DNA of 64,000 nt, taken from Anabaena sp. WA102. GTDB lineage: Bacteria > Cyanobacteriota > Cyanobacteriia > Cyanobacteriales > Nostocaceae. Location of the stretch: NCBI RefSeq assembly GCF_001277295.1, contig NZ_CP011456.1, positions 4,344,001 to 4,408,000 on the forward strand. The letters run 5' to 3'. The first letter of the stretch is position 1, and each line of letters begins with the position of its first letter. Shown here in pieces: positions 1 through 8,252 of the stretch. Made by a program: the position numbers and the translations under genes. Below the pieces are notes generated by a model. The model had not been told where the DNA came from. It made no database searches and saw only the letters and a list, made by a program, of their open reading frames with translations.

Positions 1-310
1 GTTGGGCAATCTTTTGGGAATAAGATTTATACCAATTCTCCCAATAGTCTTGCTTATTGGTTAACTTTGCTCTCACACGGTTGTAAGTAGCAAACCAACT
101 TTCCCAATAATCACTAGGTTGTTTAATGCAACCATCAACAGTAGGACAACTGGCTTTACATTGAGGTACGGTGTGAATACTACCAGCGCAATTTGTGCAA
201 AGTTCCGAGTCAATCCAGTAATTACCGTCAACTTCTTGAATTGCACCGGTAGGACAAACAGATAAACACAACTTGCAGGAAATACACTGGCTAGTAATTT
301 CGTAAGCCAT
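1..310 (-). CDS. fdxN: Bacterial-type ferredoxin FdxN (3' end outside window)
   Basis: Small 2[4Fe-4S] ferredoxin of the nif cluster, thought to pass electrons in nitrogenase cofactor synthesis. The ATG is at 308-310 and the frame stays open to base 1, giving 103 codons. Cluster ligands are visible as C9-x2-C12-x2-C15-x3-C19-Pro and C38-x2-C41 with C51-x3-C55-Pro, followed by a Trp/Tyr-rich tail. It lies 131 bp downstream of nifB on the same strand, the standard nifB-fdxN order. In Anabaena PCC 7120 this gene is interrupted by a large excisable element; here the visible part is uninterrupted. The C-terminus and the usual following genes nifS and nifU lie beyond the window. Confidence 0.95.
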   Translation of the reverse strand, partial: MAYEITSQCISCKLCLSVCPTGAIQEVDGNYWIDSELCTNCAGSIHTVPQCKASCPTVDGCIKQPSDYWESWFATYNRVRAKLTNKQDYWENWYKSYSQKIAQ

Positions 311-355
311 GATTATTTACCTTTGTGGGAATTGGTGAAGAGGTAATAGGTAATA

Positions 356-404
356 GGTGATTGGTGATTGGTGATTGGTGATTGGTGATTGGTGATTAGT
401 GATT
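356..404. repeat. Heptamer tandem repeat between nifB and fdxN
   Basis: Seven copies of GGTGATT (the last AGTGATT) in tandem, a short tandemly repeated repeat of the kind common in heterocystous cyanobacteria. It is flanked on the left by ggtaataggt units and on the right (413-450) by complementary acctatgacctatt units, so the nifB-fdxN mRNA could fold into a long imperfect hairpin here. Confidence 0.9.
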
Positions 405-441
405 GGAACAATATTACCTATGACCTATGACCTATTACCAA

Positions 442-1881
442 TTACCCATTAGCCTGAACATATTGCTCGTAAAATTCTAAAGCAATCTTTTCAATTACAT
501 CATAGGCTTCAACAGTTTTTATTCCTGCTGCTTCTAATTTTTCCTTGGGACAATTGCCTATTTTTGATACCAAGACTGCTTTACAATCTGCAATTGCCTT
601 CATTATATTGTCTGCGGTAGCTTCTTCGCTGTAACCACCTTGACAATATTGATCAATCTTGCGGTGACTAACAAAACGAACTTCATTGCCATCAACTTCA
701 TACACTTGAAATTCCTTCGCGTGTCCGAAGTGTTGGTTAACTAATCCACCACCTTTTGTTGCTACTGCAACTAAGATTTTAGGACTATTAGCAGATTTTT
801 TGCCAGTTGATGCTTTATCTTTGGCAGCCTTAATTTCTTCTCTAAATTTCTCAATCCCTTCGTGAACTTCTTGACGAGTTTCAAAGTTATATTCTGGAGC
901 CATTTCCATGAACTTATCTTTAGTAAATTCTTGGCTACGGTCTTCTCCTAATAATCCTACCGCATCGGCTCGACACTGGCGACAGTGGCGCATCATTTTC
1001 ATGTTACCAGAGCAATTGTCTTGGACTTCCTTCAGTTCTTTTCCTGTTGGTCCACGTTGACCAGTTAAACCAAAATGAGTCCCATGTTCTGGTGCAGAAA
1101 TTAGCGGCATAATGTTATGTAAGAATGCGCCTCTCTCACGAATAGCCTTATTAACTTCTACCAAATGTTGATCATTAATTCCCGGAATCATCACGGAATT
1201 AACTTTGCATAAGATATCAGCTTCCTTGAGAGCTTGCAATCCTTCCAACTGCTTTTCTAGGAGAATTTTTGCTCCTTCTACCCCTCTGTAACGCTTGCGT
1301 TTATAGTGAACCCAAGAATAGATTTGTGCGCCTATTTCGGGGTCAATGGTATTAAGGGTAATAGTAACGTGATCTATATTTAATTGTTTGATGCGATCAA
1401 TATGTTCTGTCAGCATCAAACCGTTTGTGGATAAGCACAATTTAATATCTGGTGCTTTGTCTGCAATTAATTCAAAAGTCCGAAAAGTTTTTTCTGGATT
1501 AGCCAAAGGATCACCAGGACCGGCAACTCCCAATACAGTCATTTGGGGAATTTTTCCGGCAATTACTAACACTTTATGTGCAGCTTCTTCCGGTGTGAGT
1601 AATTCACTCACTACTCCAGGACGACTTTCGTTAGCGCAGTCATACTTGCGGTTACAATAGTTACATTGAATATTGCAAGCTGGAGCGACGGCAACGTGCA
1701 TCCGTGCATAGTGATGATGAGCCTCTTCACTATAGCAAGGGTGTTTAGAAATGCGTTCTATGAGTTTTTCGTCCATTTCTGGAGTTGTGGTGCTGTCGCA
1801 ACCGCAAGCAGCAGATGTAGCGGGGGTGATAATGGCATTCTGAAAGTCGGAGGTGAGAATATCTGTAGCAGGTAGTGTCAT
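442..1881 (-). CDS. nifB: NifB, FeMo-cofactor core synthesis radical SAM enzyme
   Basis: Radical S-adenosylmethionine enzyme that builds NifB-co, the 8Fe-9S-C precursor of the nitrogenase FeMo-cofactor. The 479-residue length fits the family. The radical SAM cluster motif is C69-x3-C73-x2-C76, and further Cys-rich motifs occur mid-protein (MKMMRHCRQCRAD). The last 110 residues form a NifX/NafY-like cofactor-binding domain (ILVAVATKGGGLVNQHFGHA). Its long 5' region carries the nif motif array described at 2115-2319. fdxN follows on the same strand. Identification is firm. Confidence 0.97.
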   Translation of the reverse strand: MTLPATDILTSDFQNAIITPATSAACGCDSTTTPEMDEKLIERISKHPCYSEEAHHHYARMHVAVAPACNIQCNYCNRKYDCANESRPGVVSELLTPEEAAHKVLVIAGKIPQMTVLGVAGPGDPLANPEKTFRTFELIADKAPDIKLCLSTNGLMLTEHIDRIKQLNIDHVTITLNTIDPEIGAQIYSWVHYKRKRYRGVEGAKILLEKQLEGLQALKEADILCKVNSVMIPGINDQHLVEVNKAIRERGAFLHNIMPLISAPEHGTHFGLTGQRGPTGKELKEVQDNCSGNMKMMRHCRQCRADAVGLLGEDRSQEFTKDKFMEMAPEYNFETRQEVHEGIEKFREEIKAAKDKASTGKKSANSPKILVAVATKGGGLVNQHFGHAKEFQVYEVDGNEVRFVSHRKIDQYCQGGYSEEATADNIMKAIADCKAVLVSKIGNCPKEKLEAAGIKTVEAYDVIEKIALEFYEQYVQANG

Positions 1882-2114
1882 TGAATTTCGCTGTTGGAGG
1901 TGGACTTGAGAGCCACTGTGGGAGATGCTTTTACTACTGCCAATACCTAAATTATTTTAGACATGGTGCTAATCTCATCCCTCCACTCACTTTTGACTAC
2001 TAACTTGGTTTTGTTAAGGAGCGTTAAGTGATTGGCGATAAATGATTTATAGCAGCCCTTTTTTTTGCCCTCCTTGGTTTACACCAGGATAGAACTTATT
2101 GGATTTATTATGTT

Positions 2115-2319
2115 TGTACTCAAATCCTTAAATCCTTGCATTGCAACGATACAAAAATTAAAAAAGATTTTTTCGGGTAGGGGTACGAGTATTTATAGTT
2201 AGGGGTACGAGTATTTATAGTTAGGGGTTCAGGATTTCTTTGTACTCATCTCAAACTCAATACCTGCAAGGGTTTTGGCTATATTTTTAGCGAATTTTCT
2301 TGATATTTGACTGTACTCA
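2115..2319 (-). promoter_or_regulatory. nif upstream motif array (nifB side)
   Basis: Read on the minus strand toward nifB, there are three TGAGTACA sites starting at 2319, 2248 and 2122. Between the second and third lie three ACCCCT sites spaced 22 bp apart, starting at 2230 (GAACCCCT), 2208 (GTACCCCT) and 2186 (GTACCCCTACCC). The two 22-bp units at 2178-2221 are near-perfect tandem repeats. The same ordered set with nearly the same spacing lies upstream of nifP at 4368-4566. Two nif operons in opposite orientation sharing the layout points to a common activator; CnfR (PatB), the cyanobacterial nif activator, is the obvious candidate but this is inference. Confidence 0.7.
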
Positions 2320-2762
2320 ACTTTCCTGCAAATTCTCCTAGAAACTCTTGTTATTCAGAGATTTGAGGTTAAAAAACTGGAGTAAAATCAACCCGATTAC
2401 TCCAGATACGTGCGAAATTCAATTCTGTATACAACCTATCATTTTTTTTTAGAGTAAAAATGCAATTTATATTTTTTTAAGTTTTTGATTGTTAATGATA
2501 TTTTTATAGCTGTATTGCTTGCTATACAATAAATACAGCCTAATTACACCATCTATATTAATGCAGATGATTTGCAAAAGATTTAATTTTTTGATCATTA
2601 TTTTTTGATGATATTGACAATTATGTTAGCCATGAACTCTCCCCCATCACTACGCTATAAATATAGTAAACAAAGCACATTAGGAAAAATGTGATCAAAG
2701 CTATTATTATCGGGAGCATCCCAATTTTGCAGAAATAAGCTGGCGATTGGAAATCACGGCTA

Positions 2763-2914
2763 TAAGTAGTGAGACAGAATTAATTACACAATGTCATTGC
2801 GTTAGCGCAGCGTGGCGTTAGCCATATGGAACGAAGTGAAATGAAGCAATCGCAAGAGTTGTGATTGCTTCCCTTCGCTCGCAATGACTGTAAATATTTT
2901 TGTCCAATTACTTA
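2763..2914. mobile_element. MITE-like dispersed repeat, copy 1
   Basis: About 152 bp with imperfect terminal inverted repeats (11 of 14 positions match) reading TAAGTAGTGAGACA inward from the left and TAAGTAATTGGACA inward from the right. A second, inverted copy of almost the same sequence lies at 59587-59740. It has no coding capacity, so it is a non-autonomous element or repeat. Confidence 0.75.
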
Positions 2915-2938
2915 CAAACAAAGTCCGCCTACTGGGAC

Positions 2939-3086
2939 TCAGCAATTCTCATTTTGAAACGAGTTTGCGCCATTTCAGCGAACTGCTTGCAGCAGCGCTT
3001 CGCTATCCCCGGATTTGTTAAGAATTGTAAAACCCTATGAATGTAAGGGTTTAAATGTCATGAAACCTTAAAATGAGAATTGCTGA
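2939..3086. repeat. Inverted repeat pair with 17-bp arms
   Basis: TCAGCAATTCTCATTTT at 2939-2955 is exactly complementary to 3070-3086. Both arms lie beside the sequence CTGGGACT. A third copy of one arm occurs alone at about 18249-18264, so this is a dispersed element end rather than a local hairpin. Confidence 0.6.
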
Positions 3087-3139
3087 CTGGGACTAGGGAA
3101 ATTTACAGCAAATTGTCATCAAACCCGGAACAAGAACCC

Positions 3140-3176
3140 CACCCCCAACCCCCTCCCCGCAAGCGATGAGGGGGCT
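3140..3176. repeat. GC-rich dispersed repeat (CCCCGCAAGCGA type)
   Basis: Contains the block CCCCTCCCCGCAAGCGATGA followed by GGGG. Related copies are at 8147-8184, 22787-22810 and 25084-25106. The core is an imperfect palindrome (CCCCTC..GCAAGC..GAGGGG) able to form a hairpin. Bases 3087-3615 otherwise show no convincing gene. Confidence 0.6.
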
Positions 3177-3615
3177 AAGATGTACCTTATATGATTGGAA
3201 ATCGCTGTAAAACCCACGCAGGTGGGTTTTGCCTGTGTAGTCGTGACTTCCAGCCGCATGGATTCTATATTTTGGGTAAATTTGCATATTTGGGATACTC
3301 CCTTGTTATCCATCTTGATGATAATTATGAAGCGGATACTGTTACCTTACTAGCTTTAATTTATTTCTACGTAGTGTAAGCTTAAATAGACTTATCGGAT
3401 TAGTATACAGATATCTCTGTAGCTGACGTGACGGATGTTTGTAGTTCTCAAAATTTGGATTCGGTAAAGTTGCTGAATGCAGATTTAGTTATTGATTTTT
3501 GACATTTCGTTACTTTCTGTTATATTTACAAAAGTGTCTGTTAGGTAATTCAGAAAATCTAACTTGATAATATGGCTAGGTAAAATATTAGTCCTATTTA
3601 ATAGAGGGTAAATTA

Positions 3616-4107
3616 GTGAAGAAAAAGTTAAAGATTGCGTTGCATAAAACATCAAGTCTGGGGCTAATGTTACTACTCCCTATATTGGGAAATTTACTCT
3701 TTTTAGCTAATGCTAAGGCAGAGTTGAATAGTAGTCTGACAATTGAAGTAGAGGGACTCAGAAACAAATCTGGACAAATTTGTGCTACGCTTTTTGATAA
3801 AAGTCAGGGATTTCCTAGTGATAGTAAAAATGCTTTACAATCCCAATGTATCAAGATCACAAAAATATCTCAAAAACTGACTTTCGATAACTTGAGAGCG
3901 GGTAGTTATGCTGTTGGATTAATTCATGATGCCAATGAAAATGGTAATCTCGATACTGGTTCTTTTGGTGCGCCCATAGAAGGTTTTGGGTTTTCTAATA
4001 ATCCAGAGGTTTTCACCGGACCGCCTAAGTTTAATGATTCGGCTGTTGCTGTATCTAAAACTACTACTGATATTAAGATTAAGATGAAATATTTCTTTGG
4101 TTCTTGA
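3616..4107 (+). CDS. Secreted DUF2141 family protein
   Basis: Protein of 163 residues with a basic N-terminus and hydrophobic stretch (about residues 14-33) ending in ANAKA, a likely signal peptide, so it is predicted exported. The remainder matches the DUF2141 beta-rich pattern (LTIEVEGLRNKSGQICATLF, then DANENGNLDTG, then GFSNNP). The start is GTG at 3616, supported by AGAGGG eight bases upstream; no in-frame ATG lies nearby. Function is unknown. It sits alone between the two outward-facing nif promoters and is followed by a long-loop copy of the 15-bp terminator-like repeat. Confidence 0.8.
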   Translation: MKKKLKIALHKTSSLGLMLLLPILGNLLFLANAKAELNSSLTIEVEGLRNKSGQICATLFDKSQGFPSDSKNALQSQCIKITKISQKLTFDNLRAGSYAVGLIHDANENGNLDTGSFGAPIEGFGFSNNPEVFTGPPKFNDSAVAVSKTTTDIKIKMKYFFGS

Positions 4108-4131
4108 TTGATATAGCAATCGTTCATACCC

Positions 4132-4197
4132 AGATCCCCGACTTCTAACATTGATTTATTATTTATGGACAGAATGAATCAAAGAAGTCGGGGATCT
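4132..4197. terminator. Terminator-like repeat with expanded loop
   Basis: AGATCCCCGACTTCT at 4132-4146 pairs perfectly with 4183-4197 across a 36-base loop. The same 15-bp arms with a 3-base loop follow two other genes, at 52598-52630 and 60490-60522. It lies 25 bp after the DUF2141 gene stop. Confidence 0.65.
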
Positions 4198-4367
4198 TAT
4201 CGCCTCACCTGAATTCTTACAATTTTGTATCCCCACATACAGCAAACAAATCCGAAAATAAAATAAAGAAATCCACCTTTCCACTACCAAAATAATAAAA
4301 TAATAATAGTAGTAGGTAATACATAAAATCTATATTTACTGTCATCAAAACAGTGTTTATCAGGAAA

Positions 4368-4566
4368 TGAGTACAACTAAATATATGGAAGAATATCTTG
4401 CCTAAATAGCTGTAAAGTCCTACAGGTTAAGAGGTTTCTGGTGAGTACAAAAAAGCTGCATCCCTGATCTGAAAATACCAGTACCCCTGTGATCAAAAGC
4501 TAGTACCCCTACCCCAAGAGAAAATGTAAAGTTCTGTTAAATAGGCAGTTAAACATATTGAGTACA
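4368..4566 (+). promoter_or_regulatory. nif upstream motif array (nifP side)
   Basis: Three TGAGTACA sites start at 4368, 4442 and 4559. Between the second and third, GCATCCCT (4458), GTACCCCT (4481) and GTACCCCTACCCC (4503) recur at 22-23 bp, about two helical turns. This mirrors the array upstream of nifB in order and spacing (74 and 117 bp between TGAGTACA sites here, 71 and 126 bp there). The last site is about 110 bp before the nifP start. Confidence 0.7.
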
Positions 4567-4674
4567 AGCTTAATAAATTTAATAAATCTAATCTGCGTTG
4601 CTAATTCTGTCTGTTTGGAAGTTATCTGATATAAGCATGAAAACAGTACAGGATTTTTTCACCTAACAATACCA

Positions 4675-5406
4675 ATGCACCAGTCATTAAACAGGATCAT
4701 TAAGACTGAGACTGTAAATACAAAGCTACGTAAACATGAAGGTTTTAGATTTTTTTTAGAACCATTAATCAGTGATTTTCGGATTATTTTTGAGCGTGAT
4801 CCAGCAGCACGTAATTGGTTAGAGGTCATATTTTGTTACCCCGGCTTTCATGCTCTGTGTTTACATCGTCTTGCACATTGGTTACATATCCACAATGTGA
4901 GTTTTATTCCCCGGTTGATTTCTCATTGGGGACGATTTTTCACAGGTGTTGAAATTCATCCAGGAGCAAAAATTGGTAAGGGTGTATTTATTGATCATGG
5001 CATGGGTGTTGTCATTGGTGAAACTGCCATTGTGGGAGATTATACACTCATTTATCAGGGTGTAACATTGGGAGGAACTGGCAAAGAAAGCGGTAAACGT
5101 CATCCGACATTGGGTAGTAATGTTGTTGTCGGTGCAGGTGCAAAAGTATTAGGAAATATTCAAATTAGCGATCGCGTCCGTATTGGTGCAGGGTCAATTG
5201 TCTTGCGTGATGTGCCTCCAGATGCCACTGTGGTGGGCATTCCTGGCCGGATTATCGCTCCTAAGTCTAGTAACCCCATTTCCCCCTTAGAACATGGCAA
5301 ATTACCCGATATAGAGGCAGGTGTGATTCGTTCTTTACTCTCGCGGATTGAGCAGTTAGAACAACAAGTCCAAACTCTCACTAATCATCACCAAGATGAT
5401 CAATAA
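4675..5406 (+). CDS. nifP: Serine O-acetyltransferase of the nif cluster (NifP/CysE-like)
   Basis: Makes O-acetylserine for cysteine synthesis, and so is thought to raise cysteine supply for Fe-S clusters of nitrogenase. The 243 residues carry the SAT N-terminal helix region (DPAARNWLEVIFCYPGFHAL) and a left-handed beta helix with the conserved HPGAKIG and DHGMGVVIGETA segments plus GGTGKESGKRHPT. It is the first gene after the nif motif array and overlaps the next small gene by 11 bp. CysE-like genes at this position next to nifV are called nifP or cysE2 in other cyanobacteria; a general CysE role cannot be excluded. Confidence 0.85.
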   Translation: MHQSLNRIIKTETVNTKLRKHEGFRFFLEPLISDFRIIFERDPAARNWLEVIFCYPGFHALCLHRLAHWLHIHNVSFIPRLISHWGRFFTGVEIHPGAKIGKGVFIDHGMGVVIGETAIVGDYTLIYQGVTLGGTGKESGKRHPTLGSNVVVGAGAKVLGNIQISDRVRIGAGSIVLRDVPPDATVVGIPGRIIAPKSSNPISPLEHGKLPDIEAGVIRSLLSRIEQLEQQVQTLTNHHQDDQ

Positions 5407-5689
5407 AGTTAACTCCATAAATTGTGAATTACTGATGTCACCAAATTGTAACTTTTTAACTGTCGGTGAACAAATTTTGCAAGTTCCTTTAGGTGATAGA
5501 TGGTGTATTTATCATCGGTTGCAAGAGTTGATGATTTCCTGTTCCTGTCCCCCGGATGGGTCTTTGCGCGTGCAAGTTAATAACCTAGAAGAAGCGATTC
5601 TTGTTCGTAGTACATTGATGCAATTTTTTGCTTCTCGTCATCAATTGGTGACATGGTTAGAGAATTGTTTGTGCAACGGTGTTGAGTAA
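5396..5689 (+). CDS. Small conserved nif-cluster protein, 97 residues
   Basis: No domain recognised. It starts inside the end of nifP (11-bp overlap), which implies translational coupling. The sequence is soluble-looking with several Cys (LLMSPNCNFL, MISCSCPPDG) and a C-terminal helical part. Position matches the small gene found between the serine acetyltransferase and nifV in Anabaena, to my recollection. After it, a weak stem (GATTG/CAATC near 5691-5709) with a run of eight T could attenuate transcription before the next gene. Confidence 0.75.
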   Translation: MINKVNSINCELLMSPNCNFLTVGEQILQVPLGDRWCIYHRLQELMISCSCPPDGSLRVQVNNLEEAILVRSTLMQFFASRHQLVTWLENCLCNGVE

Positions 5690-5958
5690 AGATTGCTGGA
5701 AACAATCATGTTTTTTTTGATTAGTACGACTGATAACAATTAATAATTCTAGCCCTGTCTAATCCAAAGCATATCAGAGGTTAATTTTTAATGCAAGTCT
5801 GATTGATCTCAAGTCATTATTCACTCACAAACTATCTTGCATATTCCAGATAATTCACATAAGCTAAGGTTCACCCAGGTTACTAAAACTAAAAAATTAG
5901 TAATTGCTGATGGGAATAACTTGTACCTTATGTTGATTTCAATTGTCAATGTCCAATT

Positions 5959-6165
5959 ATGGTAATTAATCGTATTGATAGGAAGTTACTGCAATTTCTC
6001 CAAAAAGAACTGGCACTTTCCCAGGCTGATATTGCTGTAGCAACACGACATCCTGAGTTCAATCATGGACCTTTACCGATGCTGCTTTGGCAATATGGTT
6101 TAGTGGATTTGCAACAACTAGACAGAATTTTTGATTGGCTTGCAGAACATCCTGAATTGAGGTAG
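5959..6165 (+). CDS. DUF2949-type small protein, 68 residues
   Basis: Small cyanobacterial protein with the pattern LPMLLWQYGLVDLQQLDRIF and a C-terminal DWLAEHPEL, which I recognise as DUF2949-like. No function is known. It stands 270 bp after the preceding small gene; the ATG at 5959 lacks a clear ribosome binding site. It is probably co-transcribed with the nif genes around it, but the gap could hold its own promoter. Confidence 0.7.
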   Translation: MVINRIDRKLLQFLQKELALSQADIAVATRHPEFNHGPLPMLLWQYGLVDLQQLDRIFDWLAEHPELR

Positions 6166-6201
6166 ATGAAAAATTACCAGTAAACATAAGAGGTAATAAT
6201 T

Positions 6202-6321
6202 ATGATTACTAGTTTGATTGCTGGCATGAGTATGTTATTTTTTACAGGATTTACTAATATTTGTATGGGTTATTGGCTATTAACGAAATCCACAAATAAT
6301 ACCACAAAAAATATTGGCTAA
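6202..6321 (+). CDS. 39-residue single-span membrane protein in nif operon
   Basis: Begins MITSLIAGMSMLFFTGF, continues through Asn/Cys/Met/Gly/Tyr/Trp residues and ends in a polar tail KSTNNTTKNIG. One hydrophobic segment of about 25 residues predicts a single transmembrane helix. AGAGG lies seven bases before the ATG. It sits between the DUF2949-like gene and nifV on the same strand. Too short for ordinary gene callers. Coding is inferred from the ribosome site, the membrane-helix composition and the position; no homologue was checked. Confidence 0.55.
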   Translation: MITSLIAGMSMLFFTGFTNICMGYWLLTKSTNNTTKNIG

Positions 6322-6504
6322 ATTATACTTATTTTTTGTTTCTTGTCATACAGATGCAACAGCAATATTTAGTTAATAATTAAGGATCGTAAATCATGAA
6401 TCATGATTTATTCGCTCAATTAACAATTCATTAGCCATCTACCACTATGAAGAATTGTAGCGAACAAGGATATTACAAAAAACTCCGCTAGAGGGACTTT
6501 GAAA

Positions 6505-7635
6505 ATGTATCAAATCATGATTAATGATACGACATTACGTGATGGGGAACAGGCAGCGGGTGTTGCTTTTAACTTAGAAGAAAAAGTAGCGATCGCTCAA
6601 TTCCTCGATACCATTGGTGTCCATGAATTAGAGGTGGGAATTCCGGCAATGGGAGAAGAAGAAATTCGCGCCATTGTTGCCATTCGTAACTTAGATTTAA
6701 ACGCTAAACTATTAGGTTGGAATCGCGCTGTATTATCAGATATAAAAGCTTCTATAGCCTGTGGACTAGAGCGAGTACATATTGCTATTCCTGTGTCTGG
6801 AGTGCAAATTGCCGCTAAATTTCATGGACAATGGCGAGTAAGTTTACAAAAGCTCAAAGACTGTATTAGCTTCGCCTTAGATCAAGGTCTTTGGGTATCA
6901 GTTGGTGGTGAAGATTCTTCTAGAGCCGACGAAAACTTTCTCCAAGATGTTGCCATGTTATCGCAAGAATGGGGAGCATCACGTTTTCGGTTTTGTGATA
7001 CAGTTGGGGTACTTGATCCCTTCCGAACTCACCTTAAAGTTAAGCATTTAGTATCAACTCTATCAATTCCTATTGAGATTCACACCCATAATGATTTTGG
7101 ACTAGCAACTGCTAACGCCTTAGCCGGAATCAAAGCTGGTGCTGTATCTGTAAATACTACCGTTAATGGACTAGGAGAAAGAGCCGGAAATGCCGCTTTA
7201 GAAGAAGTAATCATGGCTCTAAAATGTATTTACGGTGTTGACTTAGGAATTCAAACTCAACACTTGTTAAAACTATCTCAATTAGTCGCTAAAGCCTCCG
7301 GTGCTAATGTTCAACCTTGGAAAGCAATTGTGGGTGAAAATACCTTTGCTCATGAGTCTGGTATTCATGCTCATGGTGTTCTGCAAAACCCCGTTACTTA
7401 TGAACCTTATGCTCCTGAAGATGTGGGTTGGGAACGGCGTTTAGTCATAGGTAAACATTCTGGTCGGCATTCATTATCTAATCTCTTAGAACAGCATGGC
7501 ATCTTTCTCGATTCTCAAGAAACCCAAGCTATTTTAGATGTAGTCCGTCAGCAATCAATCCTCAAAAAACGCAGTCTCACTACAGAAGAATTATTAAATT
7601 TAGTCAGCGAAAAAAGGTATTCCCATGCAACGTGA
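6505..7635 (+). CDS. nifV: Homocitrate synthase NifV
   Basis: Condenses acetyl-CoA and 2-oxoglutarate to homocitrate, the organic ligand of FeMo-cofactor. The HMGL-like TIM barrel has the N-terminal NDTTLRDGEQAAG motif and the metal-binding IHTHNDFGLATANA, then GERAGNAALEE and HESGIHAHG. I place the start at ATG 6505 because GAGGG (6491-6495) is nine bases away; the TTG at 6499 is too close to it. The protein is then 376 residues, normal for the family. It overlaps nifZ by 11 bp. Confidence 0.95.
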   Translation: MYQIMINDTTLRDGEQAAGVAFNLEEKVAIAQFLDTIGVHELEVGIPAMGEEEIRAIVAIRNLDLNAKLLGWNRAVLSDIKASIACGLERVHIAIPVSGVQIAAKFHGQWRVSLQKLKDCISFALDQGLWVSVGGEDSSRADENFLQDVAMLSQEWGASRFRFCDTVGVLDPFRTHLKVKHLVSTLSIPIEIHTHNDFGLATANALAGIKAGAVSVNTTVNGLGERAGNAALEEVIMALKCIYGVDLGIQTQHLLKLSQLVAKASGANVQPWKAIVGENTFAHESGIHAHGVLQNPVTYEPYAPEDVGWERRLVIGKHSGRHSLSNLLEQHGIFLDSQETQAILDVVRQQSILKKRSLTTEELLNLVSEKRYSHAT

Positions 7636-7912
7636 TGAAATAGAACTGGACTCGCAACCCATTTTTGAAATTGGTCAAAAAGTTCGAGTTAAGAAACTAA
7701 TCAAAAACGATGGAACTTTTCCCGGTAGAGAAATTGGGGAAGTTTTAGCAAAAATTGGTGATGTTGGTTATGTCTCCAGCATTGGCACATTTTTGCAAGC
7801 TTATTATATCTATGCTGTACATTTTTTGGAAACAGGGTACATCATCGGTTGTCGAAAAAGAGAACTAGAATCTGCTGAGGAAACACATGAAAGTAATGCT
7901 CCGAATGAATGA
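7625..7912 (+). CDS. nifZ: NifZ
   Basis: Small protein of 95 residues with the NifZ pattern FEIGQKVRVKKLIKNDGTFPG followed by GDVGYVSSIGTFLQAYYIYAVHF. NifZ assists P-cluster maturation in the MoFe protein in other diazotrophs. It overlaps nifV upstream by 11 bp and nifT downstream by 26 bp, so the three are translated as a coupled unit. Confidence 0.92.
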   Translation: MQRDEIELDSQPIFEIGQKVRVKKLIKNDGTFPGREIGEVLAKIGDVGYVSSIGTFLQAYYIYAVHFLETGYIIGCRKRELESAEETHESNAPNE

Positions 7913-8090
7913 TGCTGGTACTTTAGTTGTCTACGTCCCTAAAAAAGATTTAGAAGAAGAAGTAGTCAAAGAAAGAGATGGTGAAGCAGGTAAAATTCTC
8001 ACTTTAACTAATGGTTGGGAACTAGAATTTAGTGAATTTCCCGATAAAAGTCGTTTACCAGTAACAGTGGAAGCTAAACGTCTTTCTTAA
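7887..8090 (+). CDS. nifT: NifT/FixU
   Basis: Protein of 67 residues with the typical NifT start MKVMLRMNDAGTLVVYVPKK and end PVTVEAKRL. Its role is unclear in all organisms and it is often dispensable. It closes the nifV-nifZ-nifT run with a 26-bp overlap with nifZ. Confidence 0.92.
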   Translation: MKVMLRMNDAGTLVVYVPKKDLEEEVVKERDGEAGKILTLTNGWELEFSEFPDKSRLPVTVEAKRLS

Positions 8091-8146
8091 CGTCAGAATT
8101 CAGCCGTCAATCGTTAACTATGGTTCTCGATTGAGTGAGATACAAA

Positions 8147-8184
8147 CCCCACCCCTAACCCCTCCCCGCAAGCGAGGAGGGGGA
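8147..8184. repeat. GC-rich dispersed repeat (CCCCGCAAGCGA type)
   Basis: CCCCTCCCCGCAAGCGAGGA followed by GGGGG, preceded by ACCCCACCCCTAA. A palindromic core that may act as terminator after nifT. Copies occur at 3140, 22787 and 25084. Confidence 0.65.
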
Positions 8185-8252
8185 CATGAATTAATTATCA
8201 ATTGGTAATGTGGGGTTGATTATTTTCTCTTGAAAAAATTGGGTTATCGCAA

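Noticed and set aside
356..404. CRISPR-like array
   Set aside because: Units are 7 bp without spacers; this is a simple tandem repeat. No CRISPR array was seen anywhere in the window.
3093..3379. Three 62-64 residue frames on both strands
   Set aside because: They overlap each other and the GC-rich repeat, with low-complexity or no recognisable pattern.
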